A stretch of DNA of 64,000 nucleotides from Phragmites australis (GCF_958298935.1 NC_084929.1:30073501-30137500); one strand, 5' to 3'; counted from the first letter of the stretch, positions 23,284-35,288 are shown. Numbers and translations are program-made. The notes: generated from the sequence alone by a model not told the origin.

Positions 23284-23509
23284 TGTTAAGAAATCTAGAG
23301 TTTTACAATCGAACATGGATTTATCTTGATCTTTGAAAATTTTGATTATATTTTTAGAGATTTTTGACACTATATATAGAACAAAACTCCTCATTATAAA
23401 TATAGATAAATAAAAAAGAGAAAGTTTTTTCTCTACATTATATCTCTTTTATGTAATTATTTTCTTGAGGGATATCTGGACTATACCTAGTAGCAGAGGT
23501 TTTCCAACA
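23284..23509 (+). repeat. Copia 5' LTR
   Basis: Begins TGTTAAGAAA and ends TTCCAACA. Over its length it aligns with 37990-38208, sharing ctagagttttaca, cccctcatt-type and agaaagttt..tctacatt blocks. A TATA-like actatatata at about 23369 and gagaaag 40-50 bp later could be promoter remnants. Confidence 0.9.
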
Positions 23510-24440
23510 CGTTATTAGTATGAAGCTCTACCAGAGATCAAGCTAGAGAATCGGATCGTCTCGTTTCACAAGGATTGAAAGGTACGACCGATTCGATATG
23601 TATTCTTGTTACTACTGTTTTTGCGTCAAAATAGATCTTGGGTCACCACACTGCTGCAGCCCCTGTTAGACTGCTCCACAACCCGAAGTGGAGCCGCCGG
23701 GCCACCACCCGATGTGCACCTGATCGTACCTCAGTGCAGCCCGAAGCGGCACCGTCAGCGTCGCCCTGCATCGACAAAGCAGCCCAAAGTGGCGTCGCCT
23801 CACCCGCTGCACCACGTGACCGCGCCTATTTCGGTCACCGTCGCGCGCCGCCGCGTGTCTGCTGCACGCCTCCGCCCCGGCCAGCACGCCGCCTCGCCGT
23901 TGCTCGAAGTCATCGCCCGCCGCCGCCTTGCCGACCGTGCAGCGTGTCACTCCTGCACGGGCGCCACTGGCCTAATGACGACTAAGGAAAGGGCCTAATG
24001 ATGGCTAGGGTTTGGAAATCCTAGCCGCCCCATTGTATAGAAGGCGCACGTGGGGTGGATGGGCTGGGCTGGCCTATATGTTAGCAGGCCGGCCCAATAA
24101 GGAAATTCTGGTGAACGTAAAGAAAAAGTCTGAAATTTTACTTTTAGCCCCCCGAGTTTTTTGTTAATTGAGCGCAATCCCTGTATTTTTGCATGTAGGC
24201 CCTTGATTGTTTTGAAAATTATCTAGAGCCTCTTTTTTTTTGCATAAAAGTATCTTTAGAATTTGAATTTTGCATCTATTTTAGCTATTATTTAGTATTT
24301 ATTTCTATGTTATTGTTACTATTTAAATTGCCTGTTATGTATTTAATTCAGTAATATTCGTATAATCATAGAAAATATCGAAAAATTTGCAGTAATCCTA
24401 TCTAGCAACACGATGCAACCTTACCAACAGTAATGCTTGC
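23510..24440 (+). other. Copia leader region
   Basis: Starts cgttattagtatgaagctct, a diverged form of the cgttatcagcacg leader start found after short LTRs in grass copia elements. 23640-23990 is a GC-rich insert or leader section with open frames on both strands and no family resemblance. The remainder is AT-rich. Confidence 0.5.
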
Positions 24441-25470
24441 GTCATCAAAATATGTAGATGACTGGCATCACAAATAAGGAGTTCGTTCTGCTGAGTGCAA
24501 ATGGCTACAACTACCTCACTTGGGCGTCGGATGTCCGAATTGTACAAGGAGAGAAAAAGCGGGCCTAAGAACAAGGGTGACATAGTTCCCACGGAGGATA
24601 AAAATGATCTGGCACTTTATTTTTTTCGCCACCATCTCTCCCCTACATTGAAGGATGAGTACATGATAATGACCACCACTAAGGCTTTATGGGACATATT
24701 GCATGAGCATTTTTAAGAACCTTAAGTACAACATCAAGCCTTTTACAGAGCAAGAATGGGTTAAGCTCCGCTTATGATTACAAGCATGTCAAAGAGTACA
24801 ACTCAACGCTCCACCGTATTTGCACACTTCTATGTCTTTGTGGGAAAGAGATCTCAAAAGAGGAGAAAATTGAGAAGACTCTCTCCACTTTCTACCCGAA
24901 TGCGACAGAATCCGCACACAATCACCGTCAATCAAAATACAAGAAGTATTCGAACCAATTGACGTGTTGCAACTTCATGAAGTTCATGACGAAGTCATAA
25001 ACAAGAACTTATCTCAGCCGCAAGGGAAAAATAGTGGTTTAGAAGTCAATCACAACTCTTTCAAAGCACGTAGGAACTGCAATTAGAATTGGGGAAAGGG
25101 AGGAAGGAAAGTGGTGGCAAATAGGGTCAAGCCTAGTTATGATAATGGCAAGACAATGAAAGAAATCAAGCCATATGGTGAGCAAAACTAGAATCTGTAA
25201 AACACTAAAGCATGATGTGGAAGCATACAACAAGAAGAAGAAAAAGCAGGCAGAAGCACACCTCACCATTGCAGTGGGGGTGGAGGTGGACAAAGTAGCC
25301 ACAATTAAAAGGGTAGCATCTCACATAGAAGCTGATGATGCTCCCACACTAGCAGTAAAAAACCTCCCAATGAAGTATGCAGAGGCCTCTACTTTGCCCT
25401 CCTTTACTGCCATTGAAGATGCCATAAAGAATGAAGCGGAAAAAGAAGCTATTGAAGAAGAAGTGGCATG
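24441..25470 (+). pseudogene. Copia gag remnant (UBN2-type)
   Basis: Pieces in different frames match the copia gag order: EFVLLSANGYNYLTWASDVR, then DKNDLALYFFRHHLSPTLKDEY, TKALWDILHEHF, and EYNSTLHRICTLL. No CCHC zinc knuckle is seen in the expected place. At 25175-25471 a frame rich in Lys and Glu with no clear match precedes the protease. At least three frameshifts separate the pieces, so no full capsid protein can be made. Confidence 0.75.
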
Positions 25471-25674
25471 ATATTTCATAGACTCTATCTAGAATTAGAG
25501 TAATTAGCTATTTATTTAGTTGCTGAATTTAGAAGGATTGAATGAATAAATGAAAGCTTTAGAAGAGCAAGTGTAGCTGCAAACAATTTTTTTTTTATAG
25601 TTAATAAAACATTTAGTCTTGTTGGTTCTTTCTCGCATGTGAATGATTGAATGTTTTATTTATAGAATATGTGT

Positions 25675-26786
25675 GGCGCCCGTATGGAGGAAGTGTGTAT
25701 TGAGGATAGTGGAACAATAAATACTATCTTAAGAGAAAAGGTTTATTTTTAGTCTATCAGAAATAGCTCTGAAAAAGTGATGACTGTCACTGGTAGTGAT
25801 AAATGCATAGTACGTTTTAGAAGAGCCACAGTTATACTATCTATTGGAACTATTTTGCATATTGAAGAAGCATTGTTGTACTCTAAATCTATAAGAAATC
25901 TCTTAAGTTTTAAAGATATTCACGCTAACGGTTTTCATATAGAAACAGGTGAAGAAGATGGTAGGGAGCACTTGCTCATCACTAAGCATGATAGTGAAAT
26001 GAGAATACTAGAAAAACTTCCTTCTATGAGCAGTGGCTTGTACTACAGTCGCATTAGAACAGTTGAAGTGTTTTAAAGACTGTATTTCGTAGTGCAGAAT
26101 TATTCTCCCTATGGCATGATAGATTAGATCACCCTGGTCTTAGAAGGATGAGAAACATAATTACTAACTCACAAAGTCATGACATAAATGTAAAGAATTT
26201 CTCGAATCATGAAGATTTTGTGTGCCCTGTATGTGCTATCGAAAAATTAACAATAAGACCATCTACCTTGAAGGTACAAGATGAAATCCTGCATTTTTGG
26301 ACCGAATCCAGGGGGATATTTGTGGTCCTATTCATCCACTTTTTGGCCCGTTCTAGTATTTTATAATATTAATAGATGCATCCTTGAAGTGATCGCATGG
26401 ATGTCTATTATCTACTCGCAACCACGTCTTTGCAAAATTGATCTCGCAGATCATACTAATAAGGAAATCCATTAGAATGGACAACACTGGAGAATTTACT
26501 TTTAAAGTGTTCGATGATTATTGCACTGGTTTGAGAATTAAAGTTGAACATTCTATAATGCACGTCCACACTCAGAATGGACTAGCCGAAACACTACTAA
26601 AAAAATAAAGTTTATTGCTAGACCTTTGTTACAGTATTGTAATTTGTCTGTTATATGTTGGGGACATGCAGTCTTACATGCGACAACTCTCATTAATTAT
26701 AGACCATCCTCATATAACATCCATTCAACTATGAAACTAGTGCAAGGGGTAATTCCAAAAAATTTCCATTTACGCAAATTTGGATG
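25675..26786 (+). pseudogene. Copia protease end, GAG-pre-integrase and integrase (first part)
   Basis: EDSGTINTILREKVYF holds the aspartic protease motif DSGT. Then come YSKSIRNLLSFKDIHANGFHIE, LPSMSSGLYYS, and a broken GAG-pre-integrase segment with LWHDRLDHPGLRRM. The integrase follows with FVCPVCAIEKL, SIRMDNTGEFT (catalytic Asp), HVHTQNGLAETL and CWGHAVLHATTLINYRPSSYN, ending at HLRKFGC where the gypsy element enters. Stops and shifts occur in several places. Integrase joins element DNA to the host chromosome; this copy is not functional. Confidence 0.85.
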
Positions 26787-27549
26787 TGTCGATGTAAAGA
26801 ATATTGGGGTCCCCCATCGGGATGGCTCGCAACGGTCAGCTTTGGATAGAACCCACTTTCGTTCTTTGACCCATGACCCCTGTGTGACCGGTCAACGCCA
26901 GCACGACCACGACCAGCGCCTTCGCAGGGTTCCCCGCGACCAGTCCTTACTGGTCGTGGGGCAGGTACTTGTCTAGACCAGTCAAACCTCATTTAATGTC
27001 GCTACTCACGCCGTTTTCCTTCCCCAGGTAGTCCACTCCGACTGAGGCGGCATGGTCGGCGTAGAGTTACTTTATCCCGTCCCGCAGATATTAATTGCTG
27101 CGGGACGGGCGCGCATACGCGACAGGGGGCGCAGCAGGCGCGTGTGAGAAGCCAATGATAGGACAGGGCAAGCTGGGCGCTTCAGGCACGATAAATGGGG
27201 GTGCGACCGTTGGACGGGATGACCGCCGCAGGGACCCAAGGCAGGCACAACGAATGTAGGCTTGTAATGATTGCTTATATCATTTCTCTTGGACAGGCAT
27301 AGGTCTTCTTGTTGGACCCACTTGTAAGACTTCTCCCCTCTGGAATATAAAGGGGGATATCTTCTGTAAAAAGGAAGAAGAAGAATACACAGGATGTAGG
27401 GCTATTACCTCACGAGGGGCCTGAACCTGGATAACTCTGGTGTTCCTGAGCAACAACACACACACATTCCATAGGCACACCCAGAACGTCGATCACACAC
27501 CCACTGTCTAGCTTATCCTAGAATCATTGTCAGGAATTTACCCTCAATA
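26787..27549 (+). repeat. Gypsy LTR 1 (763 bp)
   Basis: Begins TGTCGATGTAAAG. Its other end reads ccctcaata where LTR 2 has CCTCGACA; the intact termini would form the inverted repeat TGTCGA/TCGACA. It includes ggaatataaaggggg near 27341, a likely TATA region, and a polypyrimidine block before the ...ataactctggtgttcctgagcaac segment. Confidence 0.92.
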
Positions 27550-27568
27550 TTTGGCGCGCCACGTAGGG
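27550..27568 (+). other. Gypsy primer-binding site
   Basis: tttggcgcgccacgtaggg follows LTR 1 directly. The second copy at 34682 reads tttggcgtgccaggtaggg. This TGGCGCGCCAGGTAGG form is the usual one in a group of grass gypsy elements. Confidence 0.75.
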
Positions 27569-27619
27569 GGGTGCGTTTTTGAGTTCTAGTAAGTACCGTT
27601 AATTTCTTGTGGGCTATCC

Positions 27620-27934
27620 ATGTTTGAATCCCTGACGACCGACGAGTCCCGCTCGGAGGATCTAAGTCGCTGCGAGGTGTTTTTCATGAGATACAACCTA
27701 GACAAACCCGATATGTTCCACAGTCAGCACAATGGATCGGGATCCGAAGGCCTCAGGGTTCAACAAAGAGAAGCAGAGGCATCCATATCCAAGGCACCGA
27801 CGGGGGCTCACGGACCTCAAGTCCCGGGGGAACCAGCCTCATCAACGGCATCCCCACCCGGAGGAGCGCTCATCGCGTCGGGACAGTCAACACCCAGCCA
27901 TGTGGCGCAAGCCGATACCATCAGCCAGGTATGA
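27620..27934 (+). pseudogene. Gypsy gag 5' end, first copy
   Basis: ATG at 27620 opens a 104-codon frame starting MFESLTTDESRSEDLSR. It includes DKPDMFHSQH and REAEASISKAPTG and is rich in Ser, Pro and Gly. The same protein, about 80 percent identical by eye, is repeated after LTR 2 at 34751-35065. Downstream gag, protease and most of RT are absent, so this is only the N-terminus. Confidence 0.65.
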
Positions 27935-28399
27935 TTCGATCAGGTAAAAGAGTACCCAGAAACTAATCGGGGGTGTTGTTTCTTCGAGCAGGTTCAACCC
28001 GAGGACGGACGGGGGGTCCACACTTCGCACTTCTGACATGGGTAATAACCACCCCCCGTTGGGGACCAGGACCTCAAAAAGGTAACCCTCTCCTCCCCCG
28101 GTACTGACCACCCATCGATAGGAAGGGGGAATCTTTGTCCTGTCTTGTAGGATTTCAAGGCCCCACAGGCGCAGTACTGGTCCCTAAAGCGAGACACGCT
28201 TCCACCGACCACGAACAAGCACAGGACCCTGCGTCATCAGGTATATAGTTTAATTATGTTTTTCCAATTAATAATAGCATTGCAGAGTATGATGGCCTCT
28301 TATCTGGAACATGAGCAGCACCCGCGCGGAGGGTGCCTACTAGCGTGAGGGATTCTCTACTGGGTGTGACCCTAACACCAAAGGGTTTTCCAGTGCTCG

Positions 28400-29200
28400 G
28401 ACCAGATGATGGCGACATACCACTCTGAAGTAAGATAGCTAGAGTGACGCGCCATCGACCAGGAAGTCACGCACGTCCCTTGCAAGGACTACTTCCTTGG
28501 TCGATGGGCTGGTCCAACCGGCCTCTTCTTGCGAACCCGCTCTAGTCGGAGTCTTTGGGAAAAAGGTTCACATGACCACCCACCGCGGTCTCGGACCAAC
28601 GTGGAAGGGATGCTCTGCTGGGAAACGGAACACCAGAGGCAACACCTTTGAAGGCATGTGGTCGCCCTGCTCGATTCGGGTACGACCTGGATGGATCAGA
28701 TCTTGGACTACTTTTAGAATCAAGCAGACCCTGGCGACGATGTGTTAGCAGAAAGGGTCACACGGGCAGACCGCGAGAATCCTCCTGGGGTAGAGGGATG
28801 CCTTTGCCACCAAGGGAACAACGACTCTTTACTGAAATACAACGCTCAGGATGGGGGCAGCACAACGTTCTCTAACATTCTCGGAGGCATACATGGAGGT
28901 GGAACCTCATACCACCCTCCAGGATGCTTGCGAGCAGGTGAAACGGTGCGGGTCATGCCAGTACCACGACCGAAATACCAACCTACTAGCCTAGGCACTG
29001 CAAACTATACCACTCTCTAGGCCTTTGGCTATCTAAGGGCTCGACACCGTGGGACCGTTCCCTAAAGCCCCATGCAGTTTTAATTTCCTATGCATGGTAG
29101 TCAACAAGTCCACAAAGTGGATCGAACCCGAACCCATTAAGGAGATCACTACCACAGCGGCGATTAAGGTCCATGCGAGCGCTGGTAGTATGACTTGGTA
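28400..29200 (+). pseudogene. Gypsy RNase H end and integrase remnant
   Basis: In order on the plus strand: SEVR-LE and HVPCKD (end of RNase H), then WMDQILDYF, DDVLAERVTR, a degraded zinc-binding stretch ending GETVRVMPVPRPKYQ, and GLDTVGPFPKAPCSFNFLCM followed by VVNKSTKWIEPEPIKEI. The last block is the first part of the gypsy integrase core, with the catalytic Asp in GLDTVGPF. Many stops and frame changes are present. It shows the internal region is Ty3-gypsy. Confidence 0.85.
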
Positions 29201-30259
29201 GTCCAAGTCACATAAAATCGGACAATAGAACTCGATTCACCAGTTGGGAATCGCACACTGGCCGCCTCGAACGACCAGCCATCCGGGCCAGACCAACTTG
29301 TTGCGTGGGGACGAAGATAAAAACTCGGGCGAAGAGTTCCGCGAACGTGCTCTAAGGCTCGAGTAGCCCGGTCCCAACAAGGCCTCAGGCGTCGCCGCGA
29401 CCACTAGGCGCGGGAAGAGCACTGGTCATGGGCGACCTCGACCTGGTTTCAGTCTAAGGCTGGGCAGGTAGTAATAGGCTCCTCCCGGGGAGGGAGGGGT
29501 GCTCCAAAGCGACCTATAGTTCCCTGACCTAACTGGGTCAGGTTTGCTAGGGTGGTCGGCCACAAATTACACAACTCGTGAAACACCGGTCCTGTGTACA
29601 AGGCTGTTCGACGATGAGCCAGTTTTTCTATTTTGTAGGACCTTCCAGATGAGCGTGGACATGACTTGTAAGTGTTTTCAAATCCAAGAAACCAAGCTTT
29701 CTGTGTTGCAGGACTTCACGGACAAATGTGGCCTCCCACCAAATTGTAAGCATTTTCATTTCAAGAACTTGACTGCCTGGTCTACAACTTCTTCTGCCGA
29801 CAAGATAGTCGGGGGCTAGAACTATTAGGATATGTGTTTTGTTTTCTTGCAGCTAGGTCTGTTTAGCCCACTCACTCATGATTGATGGGACGAGATCCAA
29901 AATTAACCACTCGCACGCTGCTAGGGGGATGGCGCCCGAGGTTTAACAACCACAAGCCCTAACTCGGGTCGAGCGTTGGTTGCCACCGAAAGGTTTGATG
30001 GGCTAAAGGTCATCCTTTGTGCTAGGACCTAGTTAGCGAGTGGGTTGATGCAATCCTCCCTAGGCATTACGAGCACTCTGAGGCTACACGCCGCCCAAGC
30101 ATAGGAAAAAATCCACATAAAGACAAGTATCCTTCGTTACAAAGCAACCACTCGAATGAGACCCGGGGATGGGCTCTAGACGACCCCTAGACAATACTCC
30201 TAGGAGCCAAAAATACCCCTAAGTGGGTCGAACCAGACAGTCCAAAGGCAAGAACAAAC
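29201..30259 (+). other. Gypsy region between integrase and antisense gene
   Basis: No clear domain. A paired echo gaccttccagatgagcgtgg/ggacttcacggacaaatgtgg occurs near 29639 and 29710, each followed by gtaagtgtttt-like text. This is probably untranslated 3' internal DNA of the gypsy element. Confidence 0.5.
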
Positions 30260-30262
30260 AAC

Positions 30263-31065
30263 TTACAAAAACAAATTGGTACAGGTGCCGAGCTCTTTCG
30301 TGGTCATCCGAGTAGCTTTAAAACCAACACCGACTATCGGCAAGAGGTCCAGGTCGGGGAAGCAGGCGTGGACGCATGCGAAGGTAAGACAGGTGCCAGA
30401 GATCCCAACCTCAAAAAGGTGGTCACCGACAGCCTCATGAATCATTTGCTCGAGGCCACCTGCCTCCTCAGAGGCTGCCAAAAACCACTCAATATGACCG
30501 GTCACGGTGTTCCCAGGTGTCGGGCAAACTTGAACACCGGCGGACCGAAGCAGGGAGTCGAATGGGGTAAAAGCCAGGCTAAGATGGTCGTAGAATCTCA
30601 CTCACCGCTCGTCACTCTCCTTGCTTAGCTTCTCTAGGTCTTTCTACGTTGCCGACAGATCCTCCCAACAATGTCAAAGGCGGTCGCAGAAGTCCTCTCT
30701 TTGCAGGACACATTCACGGGTCACCCGCTCTAGTTCCCTTCGCACTGCGAGTAGCTCCTCCCGGCAGGCTGGTCAAGAAATAGGTCGTAAGCCACATAGG
30801 AGTCGGCTGGTCGAGCCTTGCATGGGTAACCTAGGACCAACACGTGGCTCAAGTGGTCGGAATAACACACCTTGATGGTCGCTCGACGTACTCGCTCGCT
30901 CAACCACAAGCCCAGCTCACGTTCGACCGTCGCCTCCAAAATACGTCGGTCGGCGGGATCGTTGGGAGGATTGATCGGGGGCTCAGCAAGAGCTCGGGGG
31001 CTGGTCAGCGCAGGTGGGGGCTCGGTGGACGGATGGTTCGAACACTCCAGGAACTCTACGACCAC
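30263..31065 (-). pseudogene. Minus-strand frames downstream of the gypsy antisense gene
   Basis: Two open frames (30263-30601, 112 codons; 30730-31065, 111 codons) lie on the same strand as the antisense gene. They may be its decayed 3' part. The first contains HIEWFLAASEEAGGLEQMI. Neither gives a family match that can be defended. Confidence 0.35.
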
Positions 31066-31259
31066 AACAACACAAACTCATCGAAGAACAAAAACAGGAG
31101 GCTTCATTCGAATATATTACAAGACAAAACTATCAAGTTTTTACTCCTCGGTGGCCTCCACCCAGAAGACAGAAGTCACGTGGTCCACCGTTCCTTGACA
31201 CTCCCGTTGCAGCCTCTCCTTAGTTTCGGGCCCGGCGACCACGACTCCCTCTCGGATAA

Positions 31260-33507
31260 GGTTCTGGTTGAAATGGGGGTCGCGACTTCGGTAGCATAGA
31301 AAATTTACTCCGTAGTTGACCTCACCGCCTGCACTACGTCCTCAGTACCCCTCATCACCAGGGTGGCTGGGAGCTCAGAAAAAAATTTCGCCAGGACCCT
31401 GATGGCGTAGGCCCAGGCCCGAGCTGTGCGGTTGTCCTTCAGCTCAATGGCTCCCAGCCCGAGGCTCCCCAGGAGATCCGCCAGTGCATTGAAGGCGTCC
31501 TTGAGAATGCGGAGGGCAGTGCGTTCGTCCTCCTTGAGCTGGGAGTGCTCAACGGGAAGCGTGGAGTGTTCGGCAAAAAGTGCAACTTTTTCCCGCTGGA
31601 GCTCGCCACACCTTTGCTACAGCAGGCGCTCGACCTCCATTTCTTGGGCCAGCTAATTTTCTAGATCGGCACACCTACTGGCCACCGCTTCCTTCTCTTT
31701 GACCAGCCTGTGAACAGAAGCGGGGAGGCTGTTGACCAGAGTAAGCAAGTTGGGGGCCACAACGGACTCCTTGATCGGCGCCATGGGGACTGAAACTGCT
31801 GCCGATGCTCCAGAGGGCAAAGCGAATGCTGGCGGAGGCGCTGGGATGCCCTACAGGGGCGCCATCGGAGGGGTCATGATGGGAGCCGCGGGGGCAACCA
31901 TGGGTCTGCGGCAAACAACAATGTTACTGAATCAGGAAGGAACGGAAATCCAAAGCATCTATACTTACCCAAAAGAAACTTACTGCAGCGGCGGGGAGAT
32001 AAGCACAACTCTGGTCCTCACAAAACCGCCAGACCAATCGGCTGGGGAAGACACCCCCGCTAGGGGTCCGCCAGACTCGGTGTTCTACGAGCACGTTTGG
32101 ACTCCTCCGCGGTGGACGAGTCCTCCGTCGTCCTCTTTTGCGCAGATGCTTGATCCATGACGGTCTGGTTGCGAGGTCTCTAGTCGGTCCTAGCTAGGTC
32201 AGGGCAGGCTTGGCCTGTTCAAGTCTGGTCGCGGGGCGCCGGGTCTTGGCGCGTCAGGTCAGGGCACTGCGGGTCGACCTCCTACTAACCGGCACCGCTC
32301 GCAGAGCTGCTACACGCAATCACCGCCTGACCCGGAGCAGACGGGTCGCTTCCCCGGCCTAATGGGATGGGGTTGTGACCAGGTCAGTGGGCATCTGGGG
32401 CAGTGATAGGCGATGGTGACGACCCTCACGTTCAATCTCCTGGAAGGCCTCCCCGACCTCGTCGACTATCAGCCTCAGGACATCTGCCTCAGGGAGATGT
32501 TGGAAATAATTTGAGCCATGAGACCATGACCTAGGAAAAGGTTCGATCAAGAAATTTTGAAAACAATGCTAAACATAACAGTCTCATCCGAGCCCTCTCT
32601 AGTAGGGGGAGCTCACACAGGGGGACACACAAGGGGCCACCCTTCCTGGTGGCCGCCGCCATCAGTGACCTAACCCATAGGTCGATGACCTCGTCAGGAA
32701 GATCTGATCAAAGGGAATAGGACACCACTCGACCAACACACAATGACAGAAGGATGCCTGTGATGTTACCTGCGGAGCTCTCCCGAGTGTCATCATCACT
32801 CCCGGTATATAGATATGATAGGTGGGCTCTCTGCTGCAGGGGACACAGCCGGTGCTTGATGAAGTCGTGGACAACGTTCGACCCCGACAGGTTGGCTTCC
32901 ACAAGCGTCTTGACCCGGCCGACAAGGAGCAGCAGTTCGGCGGTCGGCTTGGGGGAGCTCCCCCAACAATTCGCAAGACGTGCCAGTGCATCTGGCACAC
33001 GGAGGATGTCCAGGGAGTCATCGGTCGTGAGGTAGAACCATTTGTCCCTCCAGCCTGACCACAGAGATTTGAGGTTCATCTCCAGATAAGAGCTCGCGAC
33101 ACCGTCACGGAGACGAAAGCCAAAGCTCCCAGTGGCTGGCCTGGGCTGTGCCCGGATTGTGTAGAAAAACCGGATGAGATCAAGGCATAGCTCGATCCCT
33201 ATGAAGTTTTCACACATGTGAGCAAAAATGCTCAACATGATGATGGAGTTGGGGTTGAGGTGGAGGTGGCAGATATCACAGAAGGAGATGACGGTGACGA
33301 AGAACTCGAAGAAGGAGGGGACAAGACCCGCCAGGAAGAACAAGGCAAAGATCATGATCTCCCCCTGACGGGGAGTAGGGACATCCCCCCAAGATGATAT
33401 CCTGAAGACAGGTGACGCAAAAGTAGGCGATTCCCGTACATCTGCTTCAGCTTCGAGGCGGTGGACTTTGACTTAGGGAAGTCAGGCTCCTTTTTGGTGC
33501 GTGACAT
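31260..33507 (-). pseudogene. Antisense gene of gypsy element (plant mobile domain/'putative gypsy type transposon')
   Basis: Runs opposite to the element's own pol. A start ATG at 33507 opens MSRTKKEPDFPKSKSTASKL. A frameshift near 33365 then leads into a 215-codon frame (32708-33355) with FFLAGLVPSFFEFF, HLHLNPNSIIMLSIFAHMCE and FGFRLRDG. This is the signature of the large grass family annotated as 'putative gypsy type transposon' (PF04195). Further on (about 31720-31320), after more breaks, comes a coiled-coil stretch with LENELAQEMEVERLL and a conserved-looking tail with ALRILKDAFNALADLLG and RAWAYAIRVLAKFF. Antisense genes between integrase and 3' LTR are known in Grande-like gypsy elements. 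The function of the product is not established. This copy carries a frameshift and stops. Confidence 0.8.
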
Positions 33508-33678
33508 TATGGGAGCTCAACGATGGTTTTCACAAGAAAGACAGGATGTGGTTTGAGGCGATGGGCTTTAGCGCAGAAGCTTGGAGTGCGAAGGGGTTTC
33601 TGGCTTTCGATTTATAAGATCGGGTCGGTCCCACCGCCTTGGAAACCGATGGCTATCAAAGTTTTCTCTCCCCCACGA

Positions 33679-33733
<55 letters not shown>
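33679..33733. repeat. (TC)n microsatellite
   Basis: About 27 TC units with one TT interruption, just upstream of the antisense gene start and about 180 bp before LTR 2. Confidence 0.95.
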
Positions 33734-33736
<3 letters not shown>

Positions 33737-33898
33737 GGTTGACCTCCCCTCAGGATACGGTTTCCCAAGCCATACACGGTGGTGGGCCATGTCACCGACC
33801 ACTCCCTAGGCAAAGCTCTTGTCCACCCAGGGCCCGAGTGGTACGACTAGACCCGACCTCAACATGATGAAAAACAGCCCAGATCATCGCATCCACGA

Positions 33899-33915
33899 GG
33901 GATCTTGGGGGCTAT
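33899..33915 (+). other. Gypsy polypurine tract
   Basis: gggatcttgggggctat lies directly before LTR 2. A ggggg tract ending in gcta before the LTR start is the usual priming site for second-strand synthesis in this group. Confidence 0.65.
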
Positions 33916-34681
33916 TATCGATGTAAAGTATATAGGGGTCCCCCACCAGGATGGCCTGCAACGGTCAGCTTTGGGCAAAACCCACTTTCGTTCTTTGACC
34001 CATGACCCCCACGCGACCAATCAACACCAGCGCGACCATGACTAGGGCCTCTGTAGGGTTCCGCGTGACCAATCCTTACTGGTCATGGGGTAGGTACTCG
34101 TCTAGGCGAGTCAAACCTCATTTAATGCCGCTACTCATGCCGTTTTCTTTCCCAAGCAGTCCACTCCTGCTGAGGCGGCAAGATCAGCGCAAAGTTACCT
34201 TATCCCATCCCGCAGACATTAATTATTGTGGGATGGACGTGCAGACGTGACAGGGGGCACGACAGGTGCATGTGGGAAGCATGCAACAGGACAGGGCAGG
34301 CTGGGCGCTTCGGGCATGACAAACAGGGGTGCGACCGATGGACGGGATGACCGCCGCAGGGATCCAGGGCAGGCACATCGAATGTAGGCTCATAATGATT
34401 GCTTATATCATTTCTCTAGGATAGGCATGGGTCTTCTTGTTGGGCCCACTTGTAAAACTTCTTCCCCCTGGAATATAAAGGGGATATCTTCTGTAAAAAG
34501 GAAGAAGAAGAAGAATACACAGGATATAGGGCTATTACCTCACGAGGGGCCTAAACCTGGATAACTCTAGTGTTCCTGAGCAACAACACACACACATATT
34601 CCATAGGTACACCCGGAACGCCGAGCATGCACCCACTGTCCAACATACCCCGAAATCATTATCAGGGATTTACCCTCGACA
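33916..34681 (+). repeat. Gypsy LTR 2 (766 bp)
   Basis: Aligns end to end with LTR 1. It begins tatcgatgtaaag and ends ccctcgaca, so its right terminus is better preserved and its left terminus worse than in LTR 1. The same ggaatataaagg TATA region is at about 34470. Confidence 0.92.
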
Positions 34682-35169
34682 TTTGGCGTGCCAGGTAGGG
34701 GATGTGTTTTCGAGTTCTGGTAAGTGCTGTTAATTTCTTGTGGGCTATCCATGTTCGAATCCCCGACGACCGACAAGTCCCGCTCGGTGGATCCGAGTCG
34801 CCGCGAGGTGCTCTTCATGGGATACAACCCAGACAAACCCGATATGTTCCACAGTCAGCACATTGGACCAGGATTCGAAGGCCTCGGGGTTCAACAAAGA
34901 GAAGCAGAGGCATCCATATCCAAGGCGCCTACAGGGACTCCTAGACCGCAAGTCCCGAGGGAACCTGCCTCATCAACGGCAGCCCCACCCATAGGAGCGC
35001 TCACCATATCGGGACGGTCAACACCCAGCCCTGTGGTGCAAACCGATACCATCGGCCAAGTATGATCCGATCAGATAAAAGAGTACCCAGAAACTAATCG
35101 GGGTTGTTGTTTCTTCGAGCAGGTTCAACCTGACGACGGACGAGGGGTCCACACTTTGCACTTCTAACA
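34682..35169 (+). other. Second gypsy leader and gag start (deleted internal region)
   Basis: Contains a second primer-binding site and the frame MFESPTTDKSRSVDPSR (34751-35065). It repeats 27550-28035 collinearly. It ends abruptly at cttctaacatgg, where the first copy continues cttctgacatgggtaataacc but this copy switches into LTR sequence. Confidence 0.85.
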
Positions 35170-35288
35170 TGGATAACTTTGGTGTTCCTGAGCAACAACA
35201 CACACATTCCATAGGCACACCCGGAACGCTGATCACGCACCCACTGTCCAACATACCCCGAATCATTGTCAGGGATTTACCCTCGATA
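35170..35288 (+). repeat. Gypsy LTR 3, 5'-truncated
   Basis: The last ~118 bp of the LTR, from ggataactttggtgttcc to ttaccctcgata. Its upstream 645 bp are missing. Copia sequence resumes directly after it with tatgtgccaataccgctgcc, encoding VYVPIPLP. Confidence 0.9.

Larger units (their letters stand above)
26787..35288 (+). mobile_element. Ty3-gypsy insertion with LTR-internal-LTR-internal-LTR layout
   Basis: Nested inside the copia integrase frame. Three LTR copies are present: full at 26787-27549, full at 33916-34681, and the last ~118 bp at 35170-35288. Each full LTR is followed by the same primer-binding site and gag start. The first internal region is nearly complete in length but lacks most of gag, protease and RT. 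The second is only about 490 bp long. The layout is expected from unequal recombination between two copies followed by an internal deletion. LTR divergence near 10 percent by eye makes the insertion old. Confidence 0.88.

Noticed and set aside
23606..23998. 130-codon plus-strand and 94-codon minus-strand frames in the copia leader
   Set aside because: Low-complexity Arg/Pro/Ala-rich translations on both strands, located between LTR and gag; no domain.
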